Below, one piece after another: positions 38,551 through 49,343 of a DNA stretch of 64,000 nt (positions are counted from its first letter, which is position 1; every line of letters starts with the position of its first letter). Made by a program: the position numbers and the translations under genes. This DNA is from Vibrio fortis (GTDB lineage Bacteria > Pseudomonadota > Gammaproteobacteria > Enterobacterales > Vibrionaceae), in assembly GCF_024347475.1 (NCBI RefSeq), contig NZ_AP025487.1, positions 2,604,001-2,668,000 of the forward strand. Reading direction: 5' to 3'. Under the pieces are notes generated by a model, which made no database searches, was not told where the DNA came from, and worked only from the letters and a program-made list of their open reading frames with translations.

Positions 38551-38635
38551 TGGTGCCGAGAGAGGGACTCGAACCCTCACACCATAGGCACCAGCACCTC
38601 ATGCTGGCGTGTCTACCAATTTCACCATCTCGGCA
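38551..38635 (-). tRNA. leuU: tRNA-Leu (GAG)
   Basis: 85 bases with encoded CCA and the long variable arm of leucine tRNAs. Anticodon stem-loop CCAGC-ATGAGGT-GCTGG gives anticodon GAG. Between secG and the initiator tRNA, as leuU in E. coli. Confidence 0.95.
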
Positions 38636-38649
38636 TCAATTCTTTCAGA

Positions 38650-38982
38650 TTATTGTGGAATTTCGTCGCCTTGCGCCGGAACTTCACTCACTGCATCTTC
38701 AGCTTGTTGGATAACTTGACCCTGTGTAGGATCTACCCATTGTGACTCAGTCTTATGTGTAGACATATTACCAAGCACTAAGCTAAGGATAAAAAATGTA
38801 GTTGCAAAAATTGCAGTCATTCGGGTTAGGAAATTTCCTGAGCCACTAGCACCAAACACAGTGTTTGAAGCGCCAGCACCGAAAGAGGCTCCCATATCTG
38901 CGCCTTTACCTTGTTGAATTAACACTAGGCCAATTACACCAAGCGCTGCCAACAGGTAAATCACAAGTAGAACTGTAAACAT
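38650..38982 (-). CDS. secG: Preprotein translocase subunit SecG
   Basis: Small inner-membrane subunit of SecYEG, 110 aa with two membrane segments (about 2-21 and 53-72). [19 protein letters not shown] and [15 protein letters not shown] are the family core. I start at the ATG at 38982 ([10 protein letters not shown]) with AGGTGG upstream; the 39033 start adds 17 residues with no similarity. Co-transcribed with the tRNA genes downstream. Confidence 0.96.
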   Translation of the reverse strand: MFTVLLVIYLLAALGVIGLVLIQQGKGADMGASFGAGASNTVFGASGSGNFLTRMTAIFATTFFILSLVLGNMSTHKTESQWVDPTQGQVIQQAEDAVSEVPAQGDEIPQ

Positions 38983-39155
38983 TTTTCCACCTATGTTCCA
39001 AATTGTTGAGCCAGCGCCGTTAAGTATTGACATAAAATCATGTTATACAGAACAAGGCTAGCGACCTCCTTACTGAAGGCCGAGCAATACTAGCGAATGC
39101 GACGTACGCTGACAAGCGGAATTTACCAAAAAATAAGCCTTTGACTAACGAACGC

Positions 39156-39222
39156 TCAAAAAAAGGGCAAAACGCAATAAAACCTACTCTAAAGAGAGGT
39201 AAAGCGTCGCCCTTTTTACAGT
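39156..39222 (-). terminator. Terminator-like structure after glmM
   Basis: AAAAAGGGC/GCCCTTTTT outer stem enclosing ACGC/GCGT, with T7 next on the minus strand. A long loop makes it weaker than most here. Confidence 0.6.
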
Positions 39223-39279
39223 TTTCGTTATTTAGCTACTTCGTTATGTAACTATTTTCGTTAATTAACGAAAGGTAAT

Positions 39280-40620
39280 TTAGCAGCTTGCTTTCACTGT
39301 TTCGGCAATTTTAAGTGCTGAGTTCTGTACCAGTTCAGCATCTTCACCTTCTACCATTACACGCAATAGAGGCTCAGTACCCGATTTACGTAGCAACACA
39401 CGGCCTTTCTCACCAAGCTCTGCTTCAACTTCGGCAACAGACAGCTTAACTGCATCAGCTTCTAATGGGTTCGAGTCACCGCTAAAACGCACGTTCTCAA
39501 GTACTTGAGGGTAAAGAGTCATACCTTGAGACAGCTCATTCAATGACATTTCGCTACCAACAACCGACGCCAATACTTGAAGCGCTGCAACAATAGCATC
39601 ACCGGTAGTGACTTTATCTAGCAGGATCACGTGACCTGAGTTTTCAGCACCAATCTTCCAACCTTTAGCAAGAAGCTGCTCCATCACATAACGGTCACCA
39701 ACCGCAGCACGAACAAATGGGATGCCTAGTTGTTTCAGGCCATTTTCCATACCTAGGTTAGTCATAAGTGTACCGACTACACCGCCTTTTAGTTCACCAC
39801 GACGCAGTGCATCACGCGCAATGATGTAGGCAATTTGGTCACCATCTACTTTGTTGCCTAGCTCGTCAACCATGATGATGCGGTCGCCGTCACCATCAAA
39901 TGCCAGACCCAGATCCGCTTTCTCTTCAACCACTCGAGCTTGCAGAGCACGTACATCTGTTGCGCCAACTTCATGGTTGATGTTAGTACCATTTGGCTCG
40001 ACGCCCATAGCAATAACTTCAGCACCTAACTCGCTGAATACCGCAGGTGCAATGTGGTAAGTTGCGCCATGTGCACAGTCAACTACGATTTTCTTACCCG
40101 CAAGGCTAAGCTCTGATGGGAAAGTGCTCTTACAAAATTCGATGTAACGACCCGCCGCATCGTTCAGGCGTGTCGCTTTACCAAGCTCTGCTGATTCCAC
40201 GCACTCGATGTCTTTGTCCAACTCAGCTTCAATCGCCAGTTCGATATCGTCAGGCAGTTTTGTACCCTCTGAAGAGAAGAACTTGATGCCGTTATCGTAG
40301 TAAGGGTTGTGAGAAGCAGAGATAACAATACCAGCTTCAGCACGGAAAGTTTGTGTTAAGTACGCAACTGCTGGTGTTGGCATAGGACCAGTAAAAGTCG
40401 CTTTCAAACCTGCTGCAGCCAAGCCTGCTTCTAGTGCTGATTCCAACATGTAACCAGAGATACGCGTATCTTTACCAATGATTACTTTCTTTGTGCCTTG
40501 TTTTGCAAGTACACGGCCCGCAGCCCAGCCAAGCTTTAGAACAAAATCAGGTGTGATTGGGTATTGACCAACCTTACCGCGTACACCATCTGTACCAAAG
40601 TAACGTCTTTTATCAGACAT
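39280..40620 (-). CDS. glmM: Phosphoglucosamine mutase
   Basis: Converts glucosamine-6-phosphate to glucosamine-1-phosphate for peptidoglycan and LPS. 446 aa, the family length. The phosphoserine is in [15 protein letters not shown] (S103), the metal loop is DGDGDR, and [12 protein letters not shown] is the phosphate-binding end. 30 bases downstream of folP. Confidence 0.97.
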   Translation of the reverse strand: MSDKRRYFGTDGVRGKVGQYPITPDFVLKLGWAAGRVLAKQGTKKVIIGKDTRISGYMLESALEAGLAAAGLKATFTGPMPTPAVAYLTQTFRAEAGIVISASHNPYYDNGIKFFSSEGTKLPDDIELAIEAELDKDIECVESAELGKATRLNDAAGRYIEFCKSTFPSELSLAGKKIVVDCAHGATYHIAPAVFSELGAEVIAMGVEPNGTNINHEVGATDVRALQARVVEEKADLGLAFDGDGDRIIMVDELGNKVDGDQIAYIIARDALRRGELKGGVVGTLMTNLGMENGLKQLGIPFVRAAVGDRYVMEQLLAKGWKIGAENSGHVILLDKVTTGDAIVAALQVLASVVGSEMSLNELSQGMTLYPQVLENVRFSGDSNPLEADAVKLSVAEVEAELGEKGRVLLRKSGTEPLLRVMVEGEDAELVQNSALKIAETVKASC

Positions 40621-40650
40621 GTTATTTCCCTTAATTATATTTCTATCTTT

Positions 40651-41490
40651 TTAATGATTGTTATTCATCATTTTAATAATTTGCATTGCTTCCAATGTAT
40701 CTTCTACATCGTGAACTCGAATGATCTGAGCCCCTTTCATGGCGGCAATCGTAGCACAAGTTACGCTTCCAACCATACAATCGGCTGGTTTCTTGTCCAA
40801 CAGCTTAAAGATCATTGATTTGCGAGACATCCCAGCGAGCAATGGCAAACCGAGCTTATGGAGCTTATCAAGGTGCGCCAGTAGCTGATAATTGTGTTCA
40901 AGCGTCTTACCAAAACCGAACCCTGGGTCCAAAATCAACTGATCTTTCGATATCCCGGCAGCTTCACAGGTTGCAATACGCTCTTGAAGAAAATCAGAGA
41001 CGTCTTGCAGTAGGTCATCATAGGTTGGGTTGGTCTGCATCGTACGCGGTTGTCCTTGCATATGCATTAAACAGATCGGCACGCCCGCTTCGGCTGCCAC
41101 TTCAAGAGCGCCCGGCTCTTGCAATGCACGTACATCATTGATCAGATCAGCACCTGCAGCGACGGCTTGTCGCATAACCTCAGCTTTGCTGGTATCAATA
41201 GAGATCCAAACATCGTGACGAGCACGAATGGCTTTAATCGCAGGAATGACTCGTTCAAGCTCTTCCTCAAGCGTGACATCCGGTGCACCTGGACGCGTCG
41301 ACTCTCCACCAATATCAATAATAGAAACACCAGCGTCTATCATTTTTTCGGCTTGAGCCAATGCGTTATCAAGAGAGTTATATTTGCCGCCATCAGAAAA
41401 AGAATCTGGTGTGACATTGAGAATACCCATCACGTGTGGACGGTCGAGAGTAAGCGTTTTTTGATTGGCTGTTAAATTCATGAATTCCAT
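40651..41490 (-). CDS. folP: Dihydropteroate synthase
   Basis: Joins p-aminobenzoate to dihydropterin pyrophosphate in folate synthesis; sulfonamide target. 279 aa. Motifs GILNVTPDSFSDGG, IDIGGESTRPGA, LILDPGFGFGKT and AGMSRKSMI are all present. ATG at 41481 (MNLTANQ) is an equally possible start. Operon with glmM, downstream of an ftsH terminator. Confidence 0.96.
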   Translation of the reverse strand: MEFMNLTANQKTLTLDRPHVMGILNVTPDSFSDGGKYNSLDNALAQAEKMIDAGVSIIDIGGESTRPGAPDVTLEEELERVIPAIKAIRARHDVWISIDTSKAEVMRQAVAAGADLINDVRALQEPGALEVAAEAGVPICLMHMQGQPRTMQTNPTYDDLLQDVSDFLQERIATCEAAGISKDQLILDPGFGFGKTLEHNYQLLAHLDKLHKLGLPLLAGMSRKSMIFKLLDKKPADCMVGSVTCATIAAMKGAQIIRVHDVEDTLEAMQIIKMMNNNH

Positions 41491-41515
41491 TCTTCGCAGG
41501 TCATTAGCCTAAAAA

Positions 41516-41550
41516 CAGAAAAACCCTGAGCGAGTACTCAGGGTTTTTAT
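41516..41550 (-). terminator. Terminator after ftsH
   Basis: AAAAACCCTGAG/CTCAGGGTTTTT stem. On the minus strand a TTTTTC run follows. Lies between ftsH and folP. Confidence 0.8.
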
Positions 41551-41564
41551 TAACGATTTCTAGA

Positions 41565-43514
41565 TTAAGAATCTTTGTTCGCGCTATCTTCAGAGTCCGT
41601 TTTCGCTTCTTCAGCTTTCACTTCTTCTTTAGCTTCTGGTTTTGCTTCCGCTTTTGGCTCTTCCTTCGCAGGCTCAGCCTTTACTTGGTCGCCCCAACCA
41701 GCAGGCTCACGAATCGTATCTTTACGATCCATTAGGTCATCAATCTGACCCGCATCGATCGTTTCGTACTTCATAAGCGCATCTTTCATCGCGTGCATGA
41801 TATCCATGTTATCTTCAAGGATCTTCTGCGCGCGAGCGTAGTTACGGTCAATCAGGATACGAATCTCTTCATCGATAAGCTTAGTGGTGTCATCAGATAC
41901 GTGTTTCGTCTGACTTACACTGCGACCCAAGAATACTTCGCCTTCTTCTTCAGCATAAAGAAGAGGACCTAGCTTCTCAGAGAAGCCCCACTGAGTCACC
42001 ATCTTACGAGCAATGTCAGTTGCGCGTTCAATATCGTTAGAAGCACCCGTCGATACTTTGTCTTTACCGTAGATAAGTTCTTCAGCAAGACGGCCACCGT
42101 ACAAGCTAGAGATCATCGATTCTAGATGTTGACGAGACATACTTACACGATCTTGCTCTGGTAGGTACATAGTTACACCAAGCGCACGACCACGTGGAAT
42201 GATAGATACCTTGTACACTGGATCATGTTCAGGTACTAGACGACCAACAATCGCATGACCCGCTTCGTGGTATGCCGTTGACTCTTTCGTCTCTTCCGAC
42301 ATAACCATAGAGCGACGCTCTGCACCCATCATGATTTTATCTTTCGCTAGTTCAAACTCAACCATAGATACGTTGCGTTTATTGCCACGAGCAGCGAACA
42401 GCGCCGCTTCGTTAACTAGGTTAGCTAGGTCAGCACCAGAGAAACCTGGAGTACCACGAGCAATTAGAGAAGGCTCTACGTCACCTGCCAGAGGCACTTT
42501 ACGCATGTGAACTTTAAGAATCTGTTCACGACCACGTACATCCGGTAGACCAACCACAACCTGACGGTCGAAACGACCAGGACGAAGTAGCGCTGGGTCA
42601 AGTACGTCTGGACGGTTAGTCGCAGCGATAACAATAATACCTTCGTTACCTTCGAAGCCATCCATCTCTACAAGCATTTGGTTCAATGTTTGCTCACGCT
42701 CATCGTGACCACCACCAACGCCTGCGCCACGCTGACGACCTACAGCATCGATTTCATCGATGAAGATGATACAAGGTGCCGCTTTCTTTGCTTGTTCAAA
42801 CATGTCACGCACACGAGATGCACCAACACCAACAAACATTTCAACGAAGTCAGAACCAGAGATAGTAAAGAATGGTACCTTCGCTTCACCAGCAATCGCT
42901 TTTGCAAGTAGCGTTTTACCTGTACCCGGTGGACCTACAAGTAGGATACCTGTTGGGATCTTACCACCCAGCTTTTGGAATCGGCTTGGGTCACGTAGGT
43001 AGTCTACTAGCTCTTTCACGTCTTCTTTTGCTTCGTCACAACCAGCAACATCAGCAAACAACGTTTTGATCTGCTCTTCGCTCATCATACGAGCTTTGCT
43101 CTTACCGAAAGACATCGCGCCTTTACCGCCGCCACCGCCTTGCATTTGACGCATGAAGAAAATCCACACACCAATCAGTAAGATCATTGGGAACCAAGAG
43201 ATGAAGATAGTACCAAGCAGGCTCTGCTCTTCAGGTGGTGTACCTTGAACTTTTACATTTTGGTTAATTAAGTCATCAAGCAGCTTCTGGTCATAAACAG
43301 GCATGTACGTAACGTACTTTGCACCACCGCCACGACGCGTAAAGGTGATCTCGCTGTTATTGAACTGCGCCTCTTGAATCTGGCCTTGGCCAACTTCCTG
43401 TACAAACGTGGTGTAATCTACTGCTCTGCCGTTACTTTCACCAGGGCCAAAGCTCTGGAATACCGACATCAACACTACAGCAATAACAAGCCACAGAATT
43501 AAATTTTTTGCCAT
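41565..43514 (-). CDS. ftsH: ATP-dependent zinc metalloprotease FtsH
   Basis: Membrane-anchored hexameric AAA protease for quality control and sigma-32/LpxC turnover. 649 aa from the ATG at 43514 ([13 protein letters not shown]); a TTG three codons upstream also fits. Two N-terminal membrane segments (about 4-22 and 100-122), Walker A GPPGTGKT (194-201), Walker B FIDEID, and zinc motif HEAGH with H416 first. The tail is K/E/A-rich and variable. 106 bases after rlmE. Confidence 0.97.
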   Translation of the reverse strand: MAKNLILWLVIAVVLMSVFQSFGPGESNGRAVDYTTFVQEVGQGQIQEAQFNNSEITFTRRGGGAKYVTYMPVYDQKLLDDLINQNVKVQGTPPEEQSLLGTIFISWFPMILLIGVWIFFMRQMQGGGGGKGAMSFGKSKARMMSEEQIKTLFADVAGCDEAKEDVKELVDYLRDPSRFQKLGGKIPTGILLVGPPGTGKTLLAKAIAGEAKVPFFTISGSDFVEMFVGVGASRVRDMFEQAKKAAPCIIFIDEIDAVGRQRGAGVGGGHDEREQTLNQMLVEMDGFEGNEGIIVIAATNRPDVLDPALLRPGRFDRQVVVGLPDVRGREQILKVHMRKVPLAGDVEPSLIARGTPGFSGADLANLVNEAALFAARGNKRNVSMVEFELAKDKIMMGAERRSMVMSEETKESTAYHEAGHAIVGRLVPEHDPVYKVSIIPRGRALGVTMYLPEQDRVSMSRQHLESMISSLYGGRLAEELIYGKDKVSTGASNDIERATDIARKMVTQWGFSEKLGPLLYAEEEGEVFLGRSVSQTKHVSDDTTKLIDEEIRILIDRNYARAQKILEDNMDIMHAMKDALMKYETIDAGQIDDLMDRKDTIREPAGWGDQVKAEPAKEEPKAEAKPEAKEEVKAEEAKTDSEDSANKDS

Positions 43515-43620
43515 GTCACTCAAGGTGTCAGCCTCGCGATAACTAATTGTAATTAAAGGTAGGGTACTACAGTTTGTAACCTGTAGCTATATTGTTAACG
43601 CACACTATTTAAGAGAATCG

Positions 43621-44250
43621 TTAACCTTTGTAACCAGTGGCTACAATAAACACTTCACGGGAACGAGCTCGTGAAGAATCGGGTTTTCTCACTTTTACCG
43701 TTTTAAACATCTCGCGGACGTCTTTAACGTATTGATCGAACCCTTCGCCTTGGAATACTTTAACAACAAAACTACCATTGGTAGCTAGAACTTGTCGACA
43801 CATATCCAACGCTAATTCAACTAAATACATAGCTCTCGGTTGATCTACAGAGTTGTTGCCTGCGATATTCGGAGCCATATCAGACATTACTACGTCCACC
43901 ATGTCCGGTTGGATCCTATCTAATAAAGCTTCTAGTACTGCATCCTCTCTGAAATCACCTTGCAAGAAGCTCACACCTGCGATTGGGTCCATAGGTAATA
44001 AGTCACATGCAATGATTTGACCACTGTCACCTACAATCTTAGCAGCATATTGAGACCACCCGCCAGGCGCCGCCCCTAAATCGACAACAGTCATGCCCGG
44101 AGACAGCAATTTGTCTTTAGTTTGAATCTCTTCCATTTTGAAGTAAGCACGTGAACGGTAGCCTTTCTTACGGGCTTCATTCGCGTATTTATCGTCGAAG
44201 TGTTCCTTCAACCAACGGCCTGAACTGGCCGAATGTTTCTGTTTGCTCAT
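43621..44250 (-). CDS. rlmE: 23S rRNA 2'-O-methyltransferase RlmE (FtsJ)
   Basis: Methylates U2552 of 23S rRNA. 209 aa. The SAM motif is [15 protein letters not shown], with catalytic D in MSDMAPN and K in [10 protein letters not shown]. Divergent from yhbY (114 bases between), upstream of ftsH as in E. coli. Confidence 0.97.
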   Translation of the reverse strand: MSKQKHSASSGRWLKEHFDDKYANEARKKGYRSRAYFKMEEIQTKDKLLSPGMTVVDLGAAPGGWSQYAAKIVGDSGQIIACDLLPMDPIAGVSFLQGDFREDAVLEALLDRIQPDMVDVVMSDMAPNIAGNNSVDQPRAMYLVELALDMCRQVLATNGSFVVKVFQGEGFDQYVKDVREMFKTVKVRKPDSSRARSREVFIVATGYKG

Positions 44251-44364
44251 TGGGTACCTAAATTGGAGGAAAGTACTAATTGCTGAATAAATTATAGTCT
44301 TCAGCTTTAGATGGCGTTAAAATAGGTTTTTTCAACCCTAATAGTAAAGAAAATTGGCCGCGTA

Positions 44365-44661
44365 ATGAACCTAAGTACCAAACAAAAGCAGCATCTAAAG
44401 GGCCTAGCTCACAGTTTAAAACCTGTTGTGCTAATGGGCGCAAATGGACTTACTGAAGCTGTTCTAGCGGAAATCGAAATCGCTCTAGACCACCACGAAC
44501 TGATCAAGATTAAAGTTGCATCAGAAGACCGTGAAACTAAACAGCTGATTATCGACGCCATCGTACGTGAGACTAAAGCAGAAAAAGTACAAACTATCGG
44601 TAAAGTGCTTGTGCTATTCCGCCAGTCTGAAGAACGTAAAATCGAGATTCCACGTAAGTAA
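44365..44661 (+). CDS. yhbY: CRS1-YhbY RNA-binding protein
   Basis: 98 aa, single RNA-binding fold linked to 50S assembly. The GxxG-type loop is in VVLMGANGLTEAVLAEIE, followed by DHHELIKIKV. Divergent from rlmE, convergent with greA. Confidence 0.95.
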   Translation: MNLSTKQKQHLKGLAHSLKPVVLMGANGLTEAVLAEIEIALDHHELIKIKVASEDRETKQLIIDAIVRETKAEKVQTIGKVLVLFRQSEERKIEIPRK

Positions 44662-44728
44662 GCTTAGACTATCAGAGGCAATCTCAAGCATCAGAGATAA
44701 TCTCGTTGTTTAATCACTACGTGAGAAA

Positions 44729-44758
44729 AGAAAAAGGTCGCAATCGCGACCTTTTTTG
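44729..44758. terminator. Bidirectional terminator, yhbY/greA
   Basis: AAAAGGTCGC/GCGACCTTTT perfect 10-bp stem with A and T tails. Confidence 0.85.
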
Positions 44759-44777
44759 CTATCTAGAGACTGATAAA

Positions 44778-45251
44778 TTAGATGTACTCTACTTTATCAA
44801 TTTCAAAATCTTTCTCGCCACCTGGCGTTGAAATCATTACTTCGTCGCCTTCCATCTTACCGATAAGACCACGAGCGATTGGTGATTTCACAGAGATACG
44901 GCCAGTTTTGATGTCCGCTTCATCTTCAGAAACGATTTGGTAGCGAACTTCTTCGTCTGTATCTACGTCGATTAGCGTTACGGTCGTACCGAAGATAATC
45001 TTACCTGTGTTTTCCATCTGTGTAACATCGATGATTTGAGCCACAGATAGCTTGTATTCGATATCACGAATCTGCGCTTCACAGATACCCTGCTCTTCAC
45101 GAGCAGCGTGGTATTCCGCATTCTCTTTTAAGTCACCCAGTTCACGAGCTTCACCGATCGCTGCTGAGATGATTGGACGCTGTTTTAGTAAGCGCTCTAA
45201 TTCTTCACGTAGCTGCTGCGCGCCACGTACTGTCATTGGAACCTTTTCCAT
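44778..45251 (-). CDS. greA: Transcript cleavage factor GreA
   Basis: Rescues backtracked RNA polymerase. 157 aa. The N-terminal coiled coil has the acidic tip in [20 protein letters not shown]; the C-terminal domain holds [16 protein letters not shown]. Own promoter probably in 45252-45330. Confidence 0.97.
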   Translation of the reverse strand: MEKVPMTVRGAQQLREELERLLKQRPIISAAIGEARELGDLKENAEYHAAREEQGICEAQIRDIEYKLSVAQIIDVTQMENTGKIIFGTTVTLIDVDTDEEVRYQIVSEDEADIKTGRISVKSPIARGLIGKMEGDEVMISTPGGEKDFEIDKVEYI

Positions 45252-45768
45252 TTTCTACCTCTATGCTGAAAGTTTTCTTCAGCCAAAATAAAGCCACCCA
45301 ACCTCTTTGGTTAGGTAGTTAGAACAAAACGATTTGGCTTAGTGTAAACAAACTTAGTGGCTAAATCACCTTTATTCAGCGTTGTATTACAAAACCGCTA
45401 TCTAGGTCTAAATTACACACATCACAAAAATGAATATTAACTTAACAATCAATAAGTCTTGAAATAAAAACCTAAAAAAAACAAAAACAAGCAAAAAGCC
45501 AAGTTTACGATTAAAAATAAAAAACAAATAAAAACATGAAGTTAAAATATAAAAACAGCAATAAAACACTGTTCATTATTTTTATTGATATCATTTTACT
45601 AACTTGCGGCGGAACTTTAAGGGTAAAAAGTACCCCACGGATTGCTCTGGCAAGTTTCTCGCTTATGTTCTAAGCCTGATTATGAAGCTTGATTAATACG
45701 AGCAATACAAAAAAGGATTCAAATCCTTTAATAACAACCTTTATGGACAGTAATTAGGAATTAATAAC
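45252..45768. other. A/T-rich ompU upstream region
   Basis: 517 bases between greA and ompU. 45420-45600 is a run of A-rich tracts of the kind ToxR binds upstream of ompU in V. cholerae; several T-N-AAA motifs occur but I cannot assign a clean repeat pair. GGGTA-AAAAG-TACCC (45621-45635) and AAAGGATT-CA-AATCCTTT (45712-45729) are inverted repeats, the second 40 bases before the ATG and so probably in the mRNA leader. No ORF is credible. Confidence 0.5.
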
Positions 45769-46818
45769 ATGAACAAGACTATGATCGCGCTTGCTGTATC
45801 AGCTGCAGCTCTTGCAACTGGTGCTAACGCTTCTGAGCTATACAACCAAGACGGTACTTCTCTAGAAATGGGCGGCCGTGCTGAAGCTCGTCTATCTATG
45901 AAAGATGGCAAAGCACAAGACAACTCTCGTGTACGTCTAAACTTCCTTGGTCAAGTTGAAATCCAAGACGGCCTATACGGTGTTGGTTTCTACGAAGGTG
46001 AGTTCACAACAGCTGAAAACGGCGAAGGCACAGATAAAAACAGCGACAGCCTAACTAACCGTTATGCATACGCTGGTCTAGGCGGTGCATTCGGTGAAGT
46101 AACTTACGGTAAGAACGACGGCGCACTAGGCGTAATCACAGACTTCACGGATATCATGGCTTACCACGGTAACTCTGCAGCAATGAAGATTAACGCTGCT
46201 GATCGTGCAGACAACATGTTGTCTTACAAAGGTCAATTCCAAGACCTAAGCGTAAAAGCAAGCTACCGTTTTGCAGACCGTGTAGGCCTACAAGCTGACG
46301 GAACTGTTGCGGGTGAAGGTGATACAGTAGCAAGCTACTCAGACAATAGCGCTGACGGTTACTCTCTATCTGGTATCTACGCAATCGGCGAAACTGGCAT
46401 TAAAGTAGGTGCTGGTTACGCTAGCCAATACTCAGGTGACGATGCACAAGACGAGTTCATGCTTGCTGGTTCTTACACTATGGGCGACCTATACTTCGCA
46501 GGTGTATACACTGATGGCCAACTAGCAAAAAATGACGGTGACTACACTGGTTACGAGCTAGCAGCGGCTTACACTATGGGTCAAACTGTATTCACAACTA
46601 CATACAACAACGCTGAAACTGACGGTGATACATCAGCTGACAACATCGCTGTAGACGCAACTTACTACTTCAAGCCTAACTTCCGTGGCTACGTATCATA
46701 CAACTTCAACATGATCTCTAAAGGCGATACTCTAGGTTCAGTTGGTGCTGTAAACGGTAAAGCAACGTCTGCAGATGCTGAAGATGAGATTGCTCTAGGT
46801 CTACGTTACGACTTCTAA
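45769..46818 (+). CDS. ompU: OmpU-type general porin
   Basis: Outer-membrane trimeric porin, 349 aa. The signal peptide is about 1-22 (cut after GANA), followed by ELYNQDGTSLEMGGRAEARLS. Alternating beta-strand pattern throughout, GAFGEVTYGKNDG near loop 3, and the C-terminal aromatic RYDF needed for assembly. OmpU in V. cholerae is ToxR-activated and gives bile resistance. Codon use is strongly biased, as for a very abundant protein. Confidence 0.93.
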   Translation: MNKTMIALAVSAAALATGANASELYNQDGTSLEMGGRAEARLSMKDGKAQDNSRVRLNFLGQVEIQDGLYGVGFYEGEFTTAENGEGTDKNSDSLTNRYAYAGLGGAFGEVTYGKNDGALGVITDFTDIMAYHGNSAAMKINAADRADNMLSYKGQFQDLSVKASYRFADRVGLQADGTVAGEGDTVASYSDNSADGYSLSGIYAIGETGIKVGAGYASQYSGDDAQDEFMLAGSYTMGDLYFAGVYTDGQLAKNDGDYTGYELAAAYTMGQTVFTTTYNNAETDGDTSADNIAVDATYYFKPNFRGYVSYNFNMISKGDTLGSVGAVNGKATSADAEDEIALGLRYDF

Positions 46819-46857
46819 TTCTGATTATCTAATTGATTAATTAGTTAATTTCGAATC

Positions 46858-46888
46858 AAAACGCCCGCTGACTAGCGGGCGTTTTTTA
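46858..46888 (+). terminator. ompU terminator
   Basis: ACGCCCGCT/AGCGGGCGT perfect 9-bp stem followed by T6. Confidence 0.9.
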
Positions 46889-46929
46889 TATCTGTATACT
46901 GAGATTATCGTCCACGACTCAGCACACTT

Positions 46930-48336
46930 ATGCGCCTACTGTCTTCTTTGCTAGCTATCAGCTTCGTTTGTTCTGCCTACGCTTATGCGCCACTAGATAA
47001 ACTCCCTGATGGCAGCTCTAGCAGCCTAATCTTAGAGTCTTTAAGTAATAGTAGCGCTCAACTCAGTACCAATACTCAAGGCTACTACCCACCCGCAAGC
47101 ACACTCAAGCTAGTAACAGCGCTGGCGGCTAAGTTAGAACTCGGTGATAAGTTTCATTACACCACCAGCATTGTTCAATCAGAAAAAGACGCAATTATCC
47201 AGTTCAGTGGCGATCCAACACTGCAACGCGAAGACTTGAAGAAACTGTTGAATCAATACGCTAAGAAGCAGAACAAAACCATCCAAGGCAACCTTTACTT
47301 AGATAATTCAGCCTTTACTGGCTATCAACGCGCAGTTGGTTGGCCGTGGGACATTCTTGGCGTCTGCTATAGCGCACCATCAACAGCTATCACACTAGAC
47401 AGCAATTGCGCGCAAGCGTCTATCTACACGCAAGACAATGGCAAGACACGAGTTTACATTCCTGTTCACTATCCTGTGGTTGTTTCAACTATTGCAGATA
47501 CTGTGACTAAATCCGGTCAAAAAGCTACGCAGTGCGAGTTAGAGCTGCTGACTACACCTGACAATCACTACCAGCTATCTGGGTGCTTGATCGAACGCAA
47601 GAAGCCACTACCACTCAAGTTTGCGATTCAAAACCCGGAGCTTTATACCCAAGAAGTGACACAATCACTGCTCAAAGAATCAGGGATAACGGTCAAAGGC
47701 GAAATTATCATTGGAGCTAAGCCTTCATCCAAAAAAGTTAAAACAGTTGCAAGCCATCAATCGCAGAAGCTGCCTGCTCTGCTCGATACCATGCTCAAGA
47801 AATCAGATAACCTGATTGCTGATAACCTGACTAAGACTCTTGGTTCCAAGTTTTACGTGCAACCGGGCAGCTTTAATAACGGTACAGAAGCGATAAAACA
47901 GATCCTGCTAACCAAAGCAGGTATCGACTTATCACGAGCACACCTAGCGGATGGCTCTGGACTCTCTCGTAACAATCGAATGACGTCGCATAGTATGGCT
48001 GAGGTACTGCGTTACATATGGCAGAACGATGCTGAGCTACAGCTTATCAAAGCGATGCCAACTTCTGGGGTCGATGGTACGCTGCGTTACCGCCAGAGCA
48101 TGCGCAAAGCACCTATCAAAGAGAACATCATAGCCAAGAGTGGTTCCGTGTATGGGAGTTATAATATGGCAGGTTATGGTCTTGATAAATCAGGCAAACC
48201 TAATTCGCTGTTTGTTCAATTTGTACGTGACTACTTCCCAAATAAACCAGACCAAGATAAGCCGATAGAAGCGCCAATCGTCACCTTCGAGAAGGCGTTT
48301 TATCGTGATGTGATTGAGTTTAGCCAAAATAAGTAG
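46930..48336 (+). CDS. dacB: D-Ala-D-Ala carboxypeptidase/endopeptidase PBP4
   Basis: Periplasmic low-molecular-mass penicillin-binding protein. 468 aa with a signal peptide (about 1-20). Catalytic S57-TLK-60, SDN in KKSDNLIADN and KSG in IAKSGSVYGS form the active site. The large insert between the first two motifs is typical of class C PBPs. Convergent with the MgtE-like gene. Confidence 0.94.
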   Translation: MRLLSSLLAISFVCSAYAYAPLDKLPDGSSSSLILESLSNSSAQLSTNTQGYYPPASTLKLVTALAAKLELGDKFHYTTSIVQSEKDAIIQFSGDPTLQREDLKKLLNQYAKKQNKTIQGNLYLDNSAFTGYQRAVGWPWDILGVCYSAPSTAITLDSNCAQASIYTQDNGKTRVYIPVHYPVVVSTIADTVTKSGQKATQCELELLTTPDNHYQLSGCLIERKKPLPLKFAIQNPELYTQEVTQSLLKESGITVKGEIIIGAKPSSKKVKTVASHQSQKLPALLDTMLKKSDNLIADNLTKTLGSKFYVQPGSFNNGTEAIKQILLTKAGIDLSRAHLADGSGLSRNNRMTSHSMAEVLRYIWQNDAELQLIKAMPTSGVDGTLRYRQSMRKAPIKENIIAKSGSVYGSYNMAGYGLDKSGKPNSLFVQFVRDYFPNKPDQDKPIEAPIVTFEKAFYRDVIEFSQNK

Positions 48337-48340
48337 AAAC

Positions 48341-48381
48341 AAAAACGGCGCAGTAAGTAAACACTTACTGCGCCGTTTTCT
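48341..48381. terminator. Bidirectional terminator, dacB/MgtE-like gene
   Basis: Perfect 17-bp stem built on ACGGCGCAGTAAGT with a 4-base loop, A- and T-rich on the two sides. Confidence 0.92.
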
Positions 48382-48414
48382 TGATACCAGTGTCGGCCGA
48401 ATTTATCTGAAGAC

Positions 48415-49260
48415 TCAAGCTATACCGAGAAAAGCATTCACTACTGTAAAGTAAATCCACATACCAGAAATATCGACGATAGAGGCAAGAACTGGGCTGA
48501 CAAGTACCGCTGGATCCAGTTTGAACAGACGCGCAACAATCGGTAAACCACCGCCAAGTACTGTCGAAATCGTCACCTGAATAAACAGTGCCACCGCAAT
48601 CGCAAAGGCGATCATGTTAATGTCATAACCACCTGTGGTTTGATTCTCGCTAAATAGCAAGATACGTCCAACCATCACGACAGCAATCGCTCCCGCTAAA
48701 CAGATAGCCACTCTGAACTCTTTCCAAATTACGCTAAGCCACTGGCGTTTTTTGAGCTCGCCAGTGGCCAAGGCTCGAATCACCAGTGTGGCTGCTTGTG
48801 TGCCTGTGTTTCCGCCGGCAGCAGCAATTACTGGCATATAAATAGCGAGTAGCACCAACTGACTGAGAATATCCTCATACTGAGCGATAATCAGGCCAGA
48901 AACGATGCCTAACAGCGCCAAGGCAATAATCCAGCCAATGCGTTGCCTAACATGGCTCATCACCCCAGTCGTCAAATAGCCCTGTTGAGGCTCAACTTCA
49001 GAATAGATAAGACCTAATTGGTGAGCTAAGTGACGAGAGCGTTTTTCAAAGCCCTGCTCTTCTAACTCACTAAGTAGAGCTTGAATAACACTGAGTGAAC
49101 ACTGACCAAGTACCAAGACTGCGTCTTCCAGTGGCATACGATTAAGCAAATCGACTTGCTGCTCGCGCGTGTATTGTTGAAAGGCACTCGATACAGCCTG
49201 AATGTCTCGCTCAGAATATAAAGCTTCAATAGATAAAAAAGTGTTGTTCATTACCGTCAT
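48415..49260 (-). CDS. MgtE-like divalent cation transporter lacking CBS domains
   Basis: 281 aa from the ATG at 49260 (MTVMNNTF), with GGGAG 8 bases upstream; an ATG at 49281 lacks such a site. Residues 1-90 look like a short MgtE N domain. The pore domain follows directly, with about five membrane segments and the signature GGNTGTQAATLVIRALA; the final part has GGGLPIVARLFKLDPAVLVSP. The CBS pair that gates Mg in typical 450-residue MgtE is absent. Likely Mg or Co uptake; specificity not proven. It has a long leader with a small ORF and paired repeats. Confidence 0.82.
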   Translation of the reverse strand: MTVMNNTFLSIEALYSERDIQAVSSAFQQYTREQQVDLLNRMPLEDAVLVLGQCSLSVIQALLSELEEQGFEKRSRHLAHQLGLIYSEVEPQQGYLTTGVMSHVRQRIGWIIALALLGIVSGLIIAQYEDILSQLVLLAIYMPVIAAAGGNTGTQAATLVIRALATGELKKRQWLSVIWKEFRVAICLAGAIAVVMVGRILLFSENQTTGGYDINMIAFAIAVALFIQVTISTVLGGGLPIVARLFKLDPAVLVSPVLASIVDISGMWIYFTVVNAFLGIA

Positions 49261-49343
49261 GGCGAATCTCCCGATTGGCAAAGGTAACGACCATCAAAAC
49301 AAATAGCCTATAGCTGTGTGTACTAAGAGCGTATAAAGGCATA

